Program-made: the position numbers and the translations under genes
The notes under the pieces: generated by a model
What the model saw: only the letters and a program-made list of their open reading frames with translations
Told to the model about the DNA's origin: nothing
The model's database searches: none
Assembly: GCA_937625935.1 (NCBI GenBank)
Contig: OW569382.1
Location: 186,001-250,000 of the forward strand
Source of the DNA: Tetramitus jugosus
Lineage: Eukaryota > Heterolobosea > Eutetramitea > Acrasida > Vahlkampfiidae
Direction of reading: 5' to 3'
Length of the DNA stretch: 64,000 bases
Shown: piece after piece, positions 18,566 through 28,991 of the stretch
Position numbering within the stretch: position 1 is the stretch's first letter
Layout: every line of letters begins with the position of its first letter

Positions 18566-21500
18566 ATGTCCACTTCACAAGAACAGTTTAAATACAATAA
18601 CAGTAACAAGAACAGTAATAGAGGAGAAGGGAACAGGAACAGCAACAGTAGTAATAACAGCAGCACCGGCTTTAGAGGCCGTGGAGGAGGCTATAGCCGA
18701 AGAGGTGGCCGTATGTATTGTTATGATCATGTAGATTGCTTTTTTTTTCATGACGGCGATCATTATTTGTGTGATTTTTTTTGTGTGTGTGTGTGTGTGT
18801 GAAAGAATTTGTGTGAGATGCATCTTTCTCATTCTCTACACACCACACACACTGACTACTCGTACACTCTTATCACACAACAAATGATTGAGTTCCATTC
18901 ATACTTACTCTCTATTTTTTTTTTCTTCTCTCATTCACGCCATGTGCTCTTCTATTCACTACTACTATGAAACAACAACAACAACAAAAAAAACAATCGA
19001 TAGGTGGAGGATCACACACTCAAAGTGGATATGATGCATCATCATCATCGCAAGCAGCTTATCATTCTACAAACAGCAACAAGACTAGTTCAACTACACC
19101 ACATGTGCAACAACAGCAACAGCAACCACATTCTCACTCTAGATCAACCAACTATCAGCAACAAAAGCAACCTGTTGTTGATGGTATGGTAAACACTGTT
19201 ACTGCCAATGCACCATCATCATCACTCAATAGACCACCACAACAACCATCAATCAATAATAATAGTAGTAATGGTGGTAGTGCTCCCTATCAACAACCTC
19301 ACATGGTGAAACCAACAGCATCCTATCAATATTCAAACAAGGTACCATCCAGACTCATTACCAGTTCTGCACCACCTGATATGATGTCAGAGGATCACCA
19401 TCATCACCACCACTCTTCCCACTCTCATCATCACAAGGTGAGAGCCATGCCACACAAGTTGTCTACTACTCAGGCAAGAGTTGCATCATCCAACAGTACT
19501 GGTGTCACTGCTTCTCTCAAATCGAATTTGAATCCAACTTCTCAACCATTTGTGCCAAAGACAGCAGCAGCAACAACAACTAGTGCTGCTACAGGTAGTG
19601 CACCAACACATCAACAACAACCACAACCTGTCATGTTTATGCCATATGGTGGAATGGGTCATCCACATCATCCACACCATCCACATCACATGCACCCAAT
19701 GATGCCATCACAACAACCACCATCAACAACCACCGCCTCCACCACCACCACCACCACAACTACTCCATCATCCATTGTCGATATTCAAAAACCAGAATCT
19801 AAGCGTATTCAAATTGTGAATCCAAAGACTGGAAAGCAAGTGTCTGATTTGAACAAGTCTGATGATGAAGAAGAAGAATCTGAGGAAGAAGAGGTGGCTG
19901 CAGTCAAGACTACCACTACTGCTGCTGCTGCTGCTGCTGCACCAGTCAGCACCACCAAGTCTCCAGTCACACCTCTGACCATTGACACCAAGTCTCAACC
20001 AATGGAAGAGAGTGATGAAGAAGAGGAAGGAATGGAAGACGACGAAGAAGAAGAAGATGGTGAAGAAATGGAAGACGATGAAGAAGACGTCAGTTATGAC
20101 GGTGAAGAAGATGACGACGAAGACGAAGGAGACTATGACGATGATGCCAGCAGTGCCTTTAGTGGCAGTGACGACGAAGAAGAAAAAGAGTTGCCACCTG
20201 GTCTCAGAAAGTACACTCGTGACAACTTGTTGGCCTACAATACGGAAGATGTTTCTCACAGACCGTTTGGCGAGATTGAGAATTATGAAATTTATGTCAA
20301 GCCAGGTGAGAATGTCACTGCAGCCAACAGCACTGGTTACTTGAGAAGCAAGTCAAAGACACCTGCCTATGGATATGGCAAGGGTGGCAGTGGAATGATG
20401 GCTGGTGGTGCGAGACATCATCATCATCACCATCATCCTCACCATCATCATCAAGGCATGAGAAACAGCAATCCATCTTCCCCCATGTCTGCTGGTGGCA
20501 GTATTCGAAGAGGTGGCAAGAGATCAGCCACAGGTGTTGGCCAATCTGCAGATGCCATCTTTGGTACCTCTCATGGCAACAACAATCGCTCAAAGATGAA
20601 GGGTGGCTCAAAGAAGAAGGGCACATCCAGAAGACCAAAGGAAACCATGGACTCATTGCACAAGTCTGAGAATGCTTACAAGGTGGGTCAAGCCAAGGAC
20701 GAATCCGAAAGAATTGAAAAGGATGTTGTCGGTGTTCTCAATCGTCTCACACCAGAAAAGTACGACTTGTTGAAGAATGAATTCTTGGCCATTCCGATCC
20801 CTAGTGACGACGTGTTGCAAAAGGTGATTGACATTATTTTCGAGAAGGCTGTCATGGAACCAAACTTTGCCGGTCTGTATGCCCAGCTGTGCAAGGATCT
20901 TGCAGGTGCTGGTGCATCCACAACTACCACCACTGGTGCTACTGCTGATGCAGATGCCAGTGCAAAGGAGAAACTTGCTGGATTCAAGCGTATTCTGCTC
21001 AACAAGTGTCAAACTGAATTCGAATCTGAGAAATTGTCCTCTCATGAAGACAATTCCAGCTTGACCGAGCCAGAAAAGGAAGCCAAGGCAATGAAACTCA
21101 GAAGACGCAAGATTGGTAACATGATTTTCATTGGTGAACTGTTTGATAAGAAGATGCTCTCAGAAAAGATTATCCATGAAGTGATCAAAAAGTTGTTGAT
21201 TGAGAATGGAAGCAACATTAGTCCAAACATGTCCCAGGACGAAGCACGTGCCATGTGCGAAGACGATTTGGAACGATTGTGCAAATTGATGACAACGATT
21301 GGTAAGTCTCTGGACCATGGCAAAGCACCATCCTATCTCAACTTGTACTTTTCAAAGATGAAGGAATTCTCTCAGAACAAGGAATTCTCCAGCAGAATCC
21401 GTTTCATGCTGTTGGATGTGATTGAGTTGAGACAGGACAATTGGGTGCCTAGAATCAAGACTGCCAAGGCAAAGACCATCAAGGAAGTTCACGCTGATGC

Positions 21501-22968
21501 AGAGAAGGAAAAGAAGCAAAAGGAGATGGCGCTCAAGGTCAAGGGATCCGGTGGCAAATACTACAAGGATGACAAATCATCATCGTCTGGTGGTAAGATG
21601 GACAAGAAGGATCGATCTGGTGGCATGAGAAGATCAGAGTCATTTGATCGCAACGGTGGACGCAAGCCAAAGAATCAACAACAACAACGATATGAGAGAG
21701 GCTCATCCTCTAGTGAAGTTCGAATGGGACAACCTGTGATTGCCAATGCATGGAACAGACAAGAGAGCAGCAATGCACCACCAAGCATCTCAACCACTAG
21801 CAGCACCAAGAATGCCTTCTCAGAGTTGGCCGAAACTACACCCACCAGTGCCATGAGCAACGTGAGCGAAGACATTTTCGATGTTTCATCCATTGATACA
21901 GAGAGAGTCCAAGATCGCACTCATGGTGTCTTCAACACATTTGTCGAAGAAGACATGAAGGAGGATTCAATCACAGAATTCAAGAGTCACAAGTTTAACA
22001 AGGACGAGTTGGCATACTCTGTACGTTCATTCATCACACTGTGCATTGACAAGCAACGTGACATGAGTGAGTTTATGAGATTGTTTGCTGCGTTGGTCGA
22101 GGACGGATCCATCACAACAGAAGCCATTGACAGAGGTCTCAAACTGGCACTGCAATTCATCATTCAATCTGAATTGGTGGACGATGCGCCAATGGCCTAC
22201 AAGATTTATGGTGAGTTTATTGGAAGATGTCTATTTGAGCAATGGATCACATTTGATCAAGCTCAACAAACACTGTCATTGTACGTGCTCAACAATCATC
22301 CAACATTGGTATTGAGTGGCTCTCATGTGATTGATCTCTTGAGACACTTGATGCAAACCATTGTTCAGGAACACGACTACGCATCAGACAACCCATTGAC
22401 CAACTCTATTGAGAGACTGTGCAAGTCAGAGTTCAATCCTCTGCGATTGGTGAACAAGAAGAGACAAATGATGTCGTACTCTGATGCCATTATGCAAGAT
22501 AAGAGTGATTCATTGGACTTTGTTGCTCATGTCGTTCACTTTGTGGAAAACAATTACAAGAATGACACAACAGCTGATAATGATCTCTTGTCATACATTA
22601 ACAAGACAATTGATGCTTCTCTGCTGAAATCCAGCTCTGCTCCAGCCAAAATCTTCTCTGCACTCTATGTGACTGGTGAACATTTGAAGAAAACGACCGA
22701 GTTTGTTCAAAAGACGTTCACAAAGACATATGGTGCCTTGTTGCGTGCTGCCAATGGCACGAGTGCACAAGTCGCACTTCTCAATGAGATTGCGTTCTTT
22801 GCATCGACAAACAATGATTCATTTACATCGGGCAGTGCCTTTGAATCGAGTATCAAACTCTTTGTGGAAGAAGCAAAGCTGATCTCGAAGGCTGCTCTTG
22901 CCCAATGGTCGGAACAAGAGGCTGACACCTTTAACGCTGCAGTTGCTTGTGTCAAGCATTTGTTGTAA
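18566..22968 (+). CDS. EIF4G: Translation initiation factor eIF4G, two exons
   Basis: Exon 1 is 18566-18710 and exon 2 is 19004-22968 (intron GTATGT...ATAG), together 1369 residues. Exon 1 encodes an RGG-type patch (FRGRGGGYSRRGGR) that continues smoothly into GGSHTQSGYD. A long Gln/His/Pro region and an acidic block follow. Next comes an eIF4E-binding motif of the Y-x4-L-phi type (YTRDNLL, near residue 452), then a MIF4G domain (about 618-865; eIF4A binding) and an MA3 domain (about 1046-1140). It scaffolds the cap-binding complex and recruits the 43S ribosome. If translation began at the ATG at 18967 instead, the RGG patch would be lost. Confidence 0.92.
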
Positions 22969-23129
22969 CAGAAACAATTTTGTCCCTCCTCCCTCTATCA
23001 TACAATCAAAACACCCCATCATACCCCCAACAATATCCAAAATATAATAATAAATCGGTACAATCTAATCAATATTGCTTGTTCTAAGAAAAACAAAAAC
23101 AAATCAACTAAGGGGAGAATAGAATCGAC

Positions 23130-23897
23130 ATGTCATCGTCGGACGGCAATAACCATAGTCAGACGGCGAACGATCATGTCAGTGATGATCGAATGAATAT
23201 AATCATCATCTTTTTCGGTGTCAGTGGGTGTGGAAAGGTAAAATACTGACAATACTGATCTCTGTGAGGTGCATTGTGTACATACCATTGTATTTACATT
23301 GATTAACTCTTCTCTCTCTAGTCTACAATGATGCATGCTCTGGCCAACCATGTGCAGCAGCAGCAGGAAGAGCAGCAACTCTTCTCTTTGGTTCACACAG
23401 TCGAAGGAGATGCCTTCCACCCGCCCTGCAACATTGAAAAGATGAAGCGTGGTGAGCCATTGAATGATCAAGATCGAATGCCTTGGCTACAGTCGATTAA
23501 TGATCACTTTTCTTCTCTCTTGTTGTCTCATCAAAGTTTGGAGAAGAAGGGTATTCTTATTGTGGCAGCAGTGTCAGCACTCAAGAAACAGTACAGACAA
23601 GTGTTGGCTCGAAACTTGAACACATGTCAAGTTTGGTTCGTTCATCTCAAGGCATCCTTCTCCGTCATACATGGTCGAGTATCGGATCGTAGCACAAAGA
23701 CCCAGCACTTTATGCCCGTCAAGTTGCTCGAATCACAGTTTGAAGCACTTGAGGAGGAAGCAGATGACGAAGAACAGGAAGAAGAAGAAGAAGCCAGCTA
23801 TCGAGTCATGATCATGCCATTCACTCATGAAACAACGACACAAGAAATGGTGCACAAGGTAGAACAACGAATTCTTTTTTCACATGAGCAGTCGTAA
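23130..23897 (+). CDS. Gluconokinase (GntK family), two exons
   Basis: Phosphorylates gluconate to 6-phosphogluconate, feeding the pentose phosphate pathway. Exon 1 is 23130-23237 and exon 2 is 23322-23897 (intron GTAAAA...CTAG), 227 residues. The intron falls exactly inside the P-loop; splicing gives FFGVSGCGKSTMMHAL. The family signature GDAFHPPCNIEKMKRG followed by PLNDQDRMPWL is present. Later QFEALEEEADDEEQEEEEE carries an acidic expansion in the usual QFxxLE segment. Length is slightly above the usual 160-190 because of the N-terminal tail and that insert. Confidence 0.92.
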
Positions 23898-23982
23898 GCT
23901 GGAAAGCCATTTCATCGTTTTTTACAGTCCCTTGAGAAAGGTCACAATTTTCCACTGTAATTTCATCTCTGAAAGCTCTGTC

Positions 23983-24573
23983 TCGTTGACAAAAAGATAA
24001 CTCAAGTGTGCAAACACTCTTCAAATAAACTAATGCTTTCTCCGTCCTCTATCTGTGATAGTCCATTGCAAGCGTATGAATACCAGCCAGATGAGCGAAT
24101 GCTTTGTCTGTAATTTGTTTGCAACCACTCATCTCGAGTGTGTGAAGGCCAGTTAAATAAGCAAAGGCTTGATCCGTGATACAAGTACAATAGTTCATCT
24201 TGAGTGCGTGAATGCCTTTCAAATGGGCGAAAGCTTGATCCGTGATAGTGAAACAATGACAAGAACTCACATTGAGAGTATGGATGCCAGTTAAATGAAC
24301 AAATCCTTGACCTGTGAGCTTGCTGCATCCACTGATATCGAGCGTGTGAATTCCCTTCAAAAGAGATAATTGATGATCGGTGATTTTGCCACAGTAACTC
24401 ATGTCGAGGGTATGGATGCCAGTCAAATGAGTCAAGTGAGAAAACCTGAGTTTGCCACAACGACTCATAATGAGTGTGTGAATGCCAGCCAAGTGAGAAA
24501 ATGCGTCGCACTTGATCTTGTCGCAACCACTCATATTCAGAGTATGAATGCCACTTAAATGGATCAACTGGTA
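23983..24573 (-). pseudogene. Leucine-rich-repeat gene fragment with in-frame stop
   Basis: Eight tandem repeats of about 22 residues of the form L-x-G-I-H-T-L-x-M-S-x-C-x-x-I-T-D-x-A-F-x-H, of the Cys-containing LRR class. The frame has no ATG upstream; it opens at a TTG-side position and runs into the start of the next gene on the other strand. It meets TAG at 24049-24051. Beyond that stop the same frame continues the pattern (KALVYLKSVCTLELSFC) for one more degraded repeat. So both ends look broken. It overlaps no other coding sequence in the repeat region. Confidence 0.6.
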
Positions 24574-24714
24574 GTTGTTTGTTTGTTTTGATCTGTCATC
24601 TGGTACCTGCGTTTCTTGGTCATCCCTTTTGTTTTTAGTTGGCTCAAACAAAAATTGCTCACAACAAGAATCAAACAATTTAAAAAATCAACAACAATTA
24701 CAGAGCAAAAAGCA

Positions 24715-26256
24715 ATGGGAAATCGATTGAGTACAAACAATGCACGCAAAGTCGTCTTGCAATCATCAACATCCACTCCTCACACAACAGCAACACCAAC
24801 AAGATTATCACAACCACCATTTGCACCCACTCATCATCATCAAACCACAACCACATTCAATCATACGAGTACAAGTCATAGTCATACCAACAACAACAAC
24901 AATAGCACGAATAGAGCAAACAATAGAGAAATTAGAAAACATGTTCAATACTCTGACAATGATCAACTGTTCATGGAGCATCAAATGAGTGAAGAAGATG
25001 TAAAAATGATGAACAAGTTGAAGAGTGATCCACATGCAGCACAATTGGAATTGGAACAGTTGAATCAGAGGTATAGAAATGAGTATGAACAAGAGTTGTC
25101 CATTTCATCTTCTCAACATGAACACCCACAGAGTAGTAGTATGAGTAGTGGTAGTGGTAGTGGTACGAGTAGAGAAGAAAGTGTATTGTCTCAAATCAAT
25201 AGTGGTGCCATGAATCATCTACTAGGTTCTACTACTACTACCACCAACACCACCAACAGCACCATCCATCATCATCAATCATCAACTACTGCTACTACTA
25301 CTACTACTACTACGAAACGCAGAGTGTATAATCAAGATACCAAAGATAGAGTCATTGCATCATCATCATCATCATCATCATCATTAGCTTCTACAATTGT
25401 TGGGCATCATCATGATGATGATGATGAATCTAATGTTGTTCGACAACCACAACCTCATGAACAAACATCAGAAGCGACACAAGATAAGACTCAAGCAGAA
25501 ACAGAGGAAGAAGAAGAAGAAGAGTATACGATTGAATTTCTCAACAATTTACAAAAATTGTCCAACAATATTCAATCGTCATCCATTCCATTCACTCCCA
25601 ATGCATTCCTACAACATCATCATCAACAATCATCATCATTATCATCATCATCATCATCATCATCTGCAGGCCAAGAACAACAGAATTGGGAATATCAATT
25701 GGGACGTGCCAAAGCAAGACCTCTCAATCATCCATTATCAAACAATAGCAACAATAACAATAGCAATAACAATAGCAGAAGAATTCATTTGGAGACACAA
25801 TTGGAAAGAAATGAAAAGTATGGTACATCTGCACCATTGGACTATTATTCTTCTTCATTTGAATCATCATCATCAAGTATTAGTAGTCGTAGTAGCGGTC
25901 AACAACAATTGGAATTTGAAGGTACATTTACACCCAAGCAAATTAAGCGCTTGTTTGATATCATGAGAGAAAAAAAGTTTAGAATGGAGAACAATAAGAA
26001 CAATAATGGTGGTGGTGTTGGTGGCAGTACAACAACAGTGGATGAACAAACTGTTGCACTCAAAGCACAAATGTTTCAAGAGTTTTGTAGTGTGCATCAA
26101 TTGGATAAGCAGAGACTGGATTCGATCGCACAGTACGTCAACAGTCCATACATTGTGAGAGCTACAAAGCATTTTGCATTTGGATTGTGGAACAAGCCTA
26201 ACTTGTCTCATCACATTTGGAAACAATCATCATCATCTCAAGAACAACAAGAATAA
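24715..26256 (+). CDS. Low-complexity protein with possible N-myristoylation, unknown function
   Basis: 513 residues beginning MGNRLSTNN, a reasonable N-myristoylation signal (Gly2, Ser6). The frame is open further upstream, but 24715 is the first ATG that gives this N-terminus. Most of the protein is Ser, His, Thr and Asn tracts with short charged patches. A more ordered C-terminal segment (about 420-500) contains FTPKQIKRLFDIMREKK and FQEFCSVHQLDKQRLDSIAQ, suggesting a small helical domain. I do not recognise the family. Confidence 0.65.
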   Translation: MGNRLSTNNARKVVLQSSTSTPHTTATPTRLSQPPFAPTHHHQTTTTFNHTSTSHSHTNNNNNSTNRANNREIRKHVQYSDNDQLFMEHQMSEEDVKMMNKLKSDPHAAQLELEQLNQRYRNEYEQELSISSSQHEHPQSSSMSSGSGSGTSREESVLSQINSGAMNHLLGSTTTTTNTTNSTIHHHQSSTTATTTTTTTKRRVYNQDTKDRVIASSSSSSSSLASTIVGHHHDDDDESNVVRQPQPHEQTSEATQDKTQAETEEEEEEEYTIEFLNNLQKLSNNIQSSSIPFTPNAFLQHHHQQSSSLSSSSSSSSAGQEQQNWEYQLGRAKARPLNHPLSNNSNNNNSNNNSRRIHLETQLERNEKYGTSAPLDYYSSSFESSSSSISSRSSGQQQLEFEGTFTPKQIKRLFDIMREKKFRMENNKNNNGGGVGGSTTTVDEQTVALKAQMFQEFCSVHQLDKQRLDSIAQYVNSPYIVRATKHFAFGLWNKPNLSHHIWKQSSSSQEQQE

Positions 26257-27327
26257 AATGTCAATTCATTGTATTGTGATTGAAATACGCGTAAGATGTC
26301 ATTGTGGTCTTGGTTTGTGGTGGTGGTAGTGGTGGAAGAGTACCCATGTTTCTCATGGTGCTTCACGATCCTTTCGTAGAACTGTACTGTTTCTCGCTCA
26401 CACTACTCGTTGAAGTGATTTGCGTACAGGTCACGTTACATTTTCTTCTTGGTAATGTACCCTGCTCCAGCAGCAAAATAGGTTCGTGTATTCTCGACCA
26501 TGACCAATCGATTGTCATTCTGCATGAACCAAAATCGTCGAGAAGTAAATTTGTAGATGATGAACAAGGTAACAGTGCGAGATAACCTGAAGCAACACCC
26601 CTCCAAATTCGTTGCGAAGAATACCTTCGTTTTAGAATCGAATACAAGAGAAGGACAAAACCGCATATACCTAGTTGCAACATAATTTAGTTCCTAACGA
26701 GTTCATTTACATTCAACATGTGAGTGTGTTTCTGGTGTTAAATTGGACTTTCTTCTGACCGATGTAATGCCTTGACCTCGGCGGGAGCTAGCACCGGACC
26801 CGATTAATATGGCACGATGACACTTCTTTAACATATAACTGTGCAGTATTTAGTTCAGATTGATATCGTACACTTAAATATTTTAATCTCACAAACTATA
26901 CAAATAAAAATAAATATATCAGTATTCAATTGTTAAATCAGTACTTAATTCTTTCCCTCTAATTTCGTTGGTGCATATAAGTTTGTCGAGGAATTCTTGA
27001 TTGGGTCGCACTTTCTCAAAAACATCCACTCGCGTCTTACAGACAAAAAATGAAGGTAACAGGACAGAAAGATTGTTGGTTTGAAGAAGAGTTGAGAACT
27101 GTGGCCATCTGCAGATGTTTTGAACAGAAACGTTCATCATTTACATGTAAATATCCTTTTCGTGAAACAGCATCCGTAGATAGGTAACGTAAACACGTAT
27201 TCTTATCCTCAGCAGTTGCATTTCTGTTCAATCCAACAGAGACCAACAACAATTTCCTCCCGCCATTTACAAAACGGTTGTCATTTTAAGCGCCAACAAA
27301 ATTTTTACGGTCGAGAGAAGTTGGTAT
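26257..27327. other. 1.07-kb gap with a possible terminal exon on the minus strand
   Basis: No complete gene could be assembled. On the minus strand a frame preceded by TTAG runs 26693-26436 (86 codons including stop). It contains TRYMRFCPSLVFDS, TLFIIYKFTSRRFWF and ends GAGYITKKKM; it could be the last exon of a small membrane protein. Further upstream (27252-26919, minus) are two partly overlapping open stretches that might be other exons, but no convincing splice set joins them. A short GC-rich island lies at about 26770-26810. Confidence 0.3.
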
Positions 27328-28413
27328 TTACTGCCTGGACGTCTTTGTCGTGTTCATGAGAAATTGAAGCAGCTCTTGGCCGGAAGCTGAAGGCCTAAGA
27401 TTCATGGACTCAATAGCGGCTTGCTGTGCGAAAATCATGTGTTCCTCTCCTCCCATCGCCAAGTGTAACTTGGCTCTCTCCTGCAACTGGAAAGCCAAAT
27501 CCGTTGACATGAGCTCTGCTGAGGCGTTTTGGCCAGCAACCTTCAAGGCAGGTCTCAACCGCTTCTCAATCAAAAAGTTCTTGTATTTCAGTGCCATATC
27601 CCATTTCTTTTCGGCCTGGTACACTTGTGACTTGATCATGCATGCCACATTCATATCATAGAACAAATGATTGGACAATTGCAATGATTCAATCTCTCTC
27701 TCCAGTGCAAAAATCTTGTCACAGTGCTCCAAGCAGTCATCCCACTGCTTCATCAAAAAGTAATTGGAAGCATATTGTCTGTGGATGTACACTGATAGAC
27801 TCGTAATCTTTCGTGCTTGAATCAGTGTGTCATGTCTCACCTTTTCAGCTGTTTCTGCTACAGATTCAATTATGGGTTCTTTACAAGTCGTCGCATGATG
27901 AGCATTCTTCTTCTGATTCATCTCGGTACTTTCTTTCATTTGGCGAACGAGGTGATCGAGCTGTGCAACACTGTGCAGTGCTTCCTGAAAGTGTCGAGCA
28001 CTCATCTCTTGAGCAATCTTGCGTTGAATCGACAGCAACAATTCATCATTCTCATCATTCTCATCAACAACAACAACAACAACAGTAGCATCATTATTAT
28101 TGCAATCGTCATTGCCACCACCACCACCACCACCACTACTTTGTTCGCCAATGGTACTAGTACCATCTGCCGCTGCTACTGTTGTTGATGCATAACAATC
28201 GAAAACTCTCGTGTGATAAGATTGTTGTTTGTGGTGACAGACGTGTAACCATCTGCTGCTTCTGCTGCTGCTGCTGCTGATCGCAAACACTGGTGTGTAA
28301 CAAATGGAGTCATGCGTATGATGATGATGATGATGAGCAGCCCGTATGAATCGACAACTACTGACTGCACATGTCTTGAGATGATTGTAAAATATCAATC
28401 GATGATGCACCAT
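27328..28413 (-). CDS. Probable mitochondrial helical-repeat protein, unknown function
   Basis: 361 residues from ATG 28413. The N-terminus (MVHHRLIFYNHLKTCAVSSCRFIRAAHHH) is basic and hydrophobic without acidic residues, as in mitochondrial presequences. A low-complexity His/Ser/Gly/Val stretch follows. The second half is alpha-helical with TPR-like spacing (YASNYFLMKQWDDCLEHCDKI, then QVYQAEKKWDMALKYKNFLI). Partner and role are unknown. Confidence 0.65.
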   Translation of the reverse strand: MVHHRLIFYNHLKTCAVSSCRFIRAAHHHHHHTHDSICYTPVFAISSSSSRSSRWLHVCHHKQQSYHTRVFDCYASTTVAAADGTSTIGEQSSGGGGGGGNDDCNNNDATVVVVVVDENDENDELLLSIQRKIAQEMSARHFQEALHSVAQLDHLVRQMKESTEMNQKKNAHHATTCKEPIIESVAETAEKVRHDTLIQARKITSLSVYIHRQYASNYFLMKQWDDCLEHCDKIFALEREIESLQLSNHLFYDMNVACMIKSQVYQAEKKWDMALKYKNFLIEKRLRPALKVAGQNASAELMSTDLAFQLQERAKLHLAMGGEEHMIFAQQAAIESMNLRPSASGQELLQFLMNTTKTSRQ

Positions 28414-28495
28414 TGTGTGTCTTTTTTGCTTTTTTCAGGTAAGTAGTTGCCAAGGTGTGAATTCAACGGAACTAGCGTTGTTTATTGTTTTGGCG

Positions 28496-28931
28496 TTACC
28501 TAAACCCAAACATTGCTGGAGTGGGTACAGTAACATCCAAGTTATTGTACTTTTCAAGATCTGCCAAAGGGTCAACTAGCGCAACAGACTGGAATGCTGG
28601 TTGTGACACAGCTGTTTTGACATCCCCAGGTCCAAAGCTTCTGTTTCTCAGCATTTCCTTGCAGCTTCCAACTTCGCCATTAGTCTCTTAGTCTGGTACC
28701 CTTTTTGGTTAAGTTGTAGTAGTCTCGAATGCTGATACTCTTTGAGTCAATGTGTCCACTCATTGTTTCAAGCTGACGGTGGAGATCCTTCTTGACGCCT
28801 TTTGATGTGTTCGCCAAAATGAGATGAATAACTTTTAAAATAATGATGTCCTGTTGATGAATTGTTGAAGTACAGAAATTTATGAACATATACATGTATT
28901 TTAGCCTATTCATAATAGTGCACAGAGACAT
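28496..28931 (-). CDS. Unresolved small gene, possibly with introns or a frameshift
   Basis: An open frame from ATG 28931 encodes protein-like sequence (ANTSKGVKKDLHRQLETMSG, then SISIRDYYNLTKKG) and stops at 28680. A second stretch in another frame (about 28686-28496) encodes NGEVGSCKEMLRNRSFGPGD, then VPTPAMFGFR before TAA. Together they read like one small protein of about 140 residues, but no consensus intron joins them in frame. It may contain an unseen splice, a sequencing error, or be decaying. Family not recognised. Confidence 0.35.
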
Positions 28932-28991
28932 ACATCCTAGAATCCAAGCAGATAAAACAACTTCGAGGTACGAAAGTGTGCTTGATTGATT

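Noticed and set aside
18781-18800. (GT)n tract in the eIF4G intron as a regulatory element
   Set aside because: Short simple repeat with nothing else to support a function.
19768-20259. Minus-strand hydrophobic frame with runs of F and V opposite the eIF4G acidic region
   Set aside because: It is the complement of GAA/GAC codons (acidic tract), which always yields artificial hydrophobic repeats.
26761-26830. Possible U6-like small nuclear RNA (words resembling GATTAxxATGGC and GATGACAC in a GC-rich island)
   Set aside because: The invariant ACAGAGA box is missing, spacing is wrong, and there is no convincing terminal T-run. Resemblance is probably chance.
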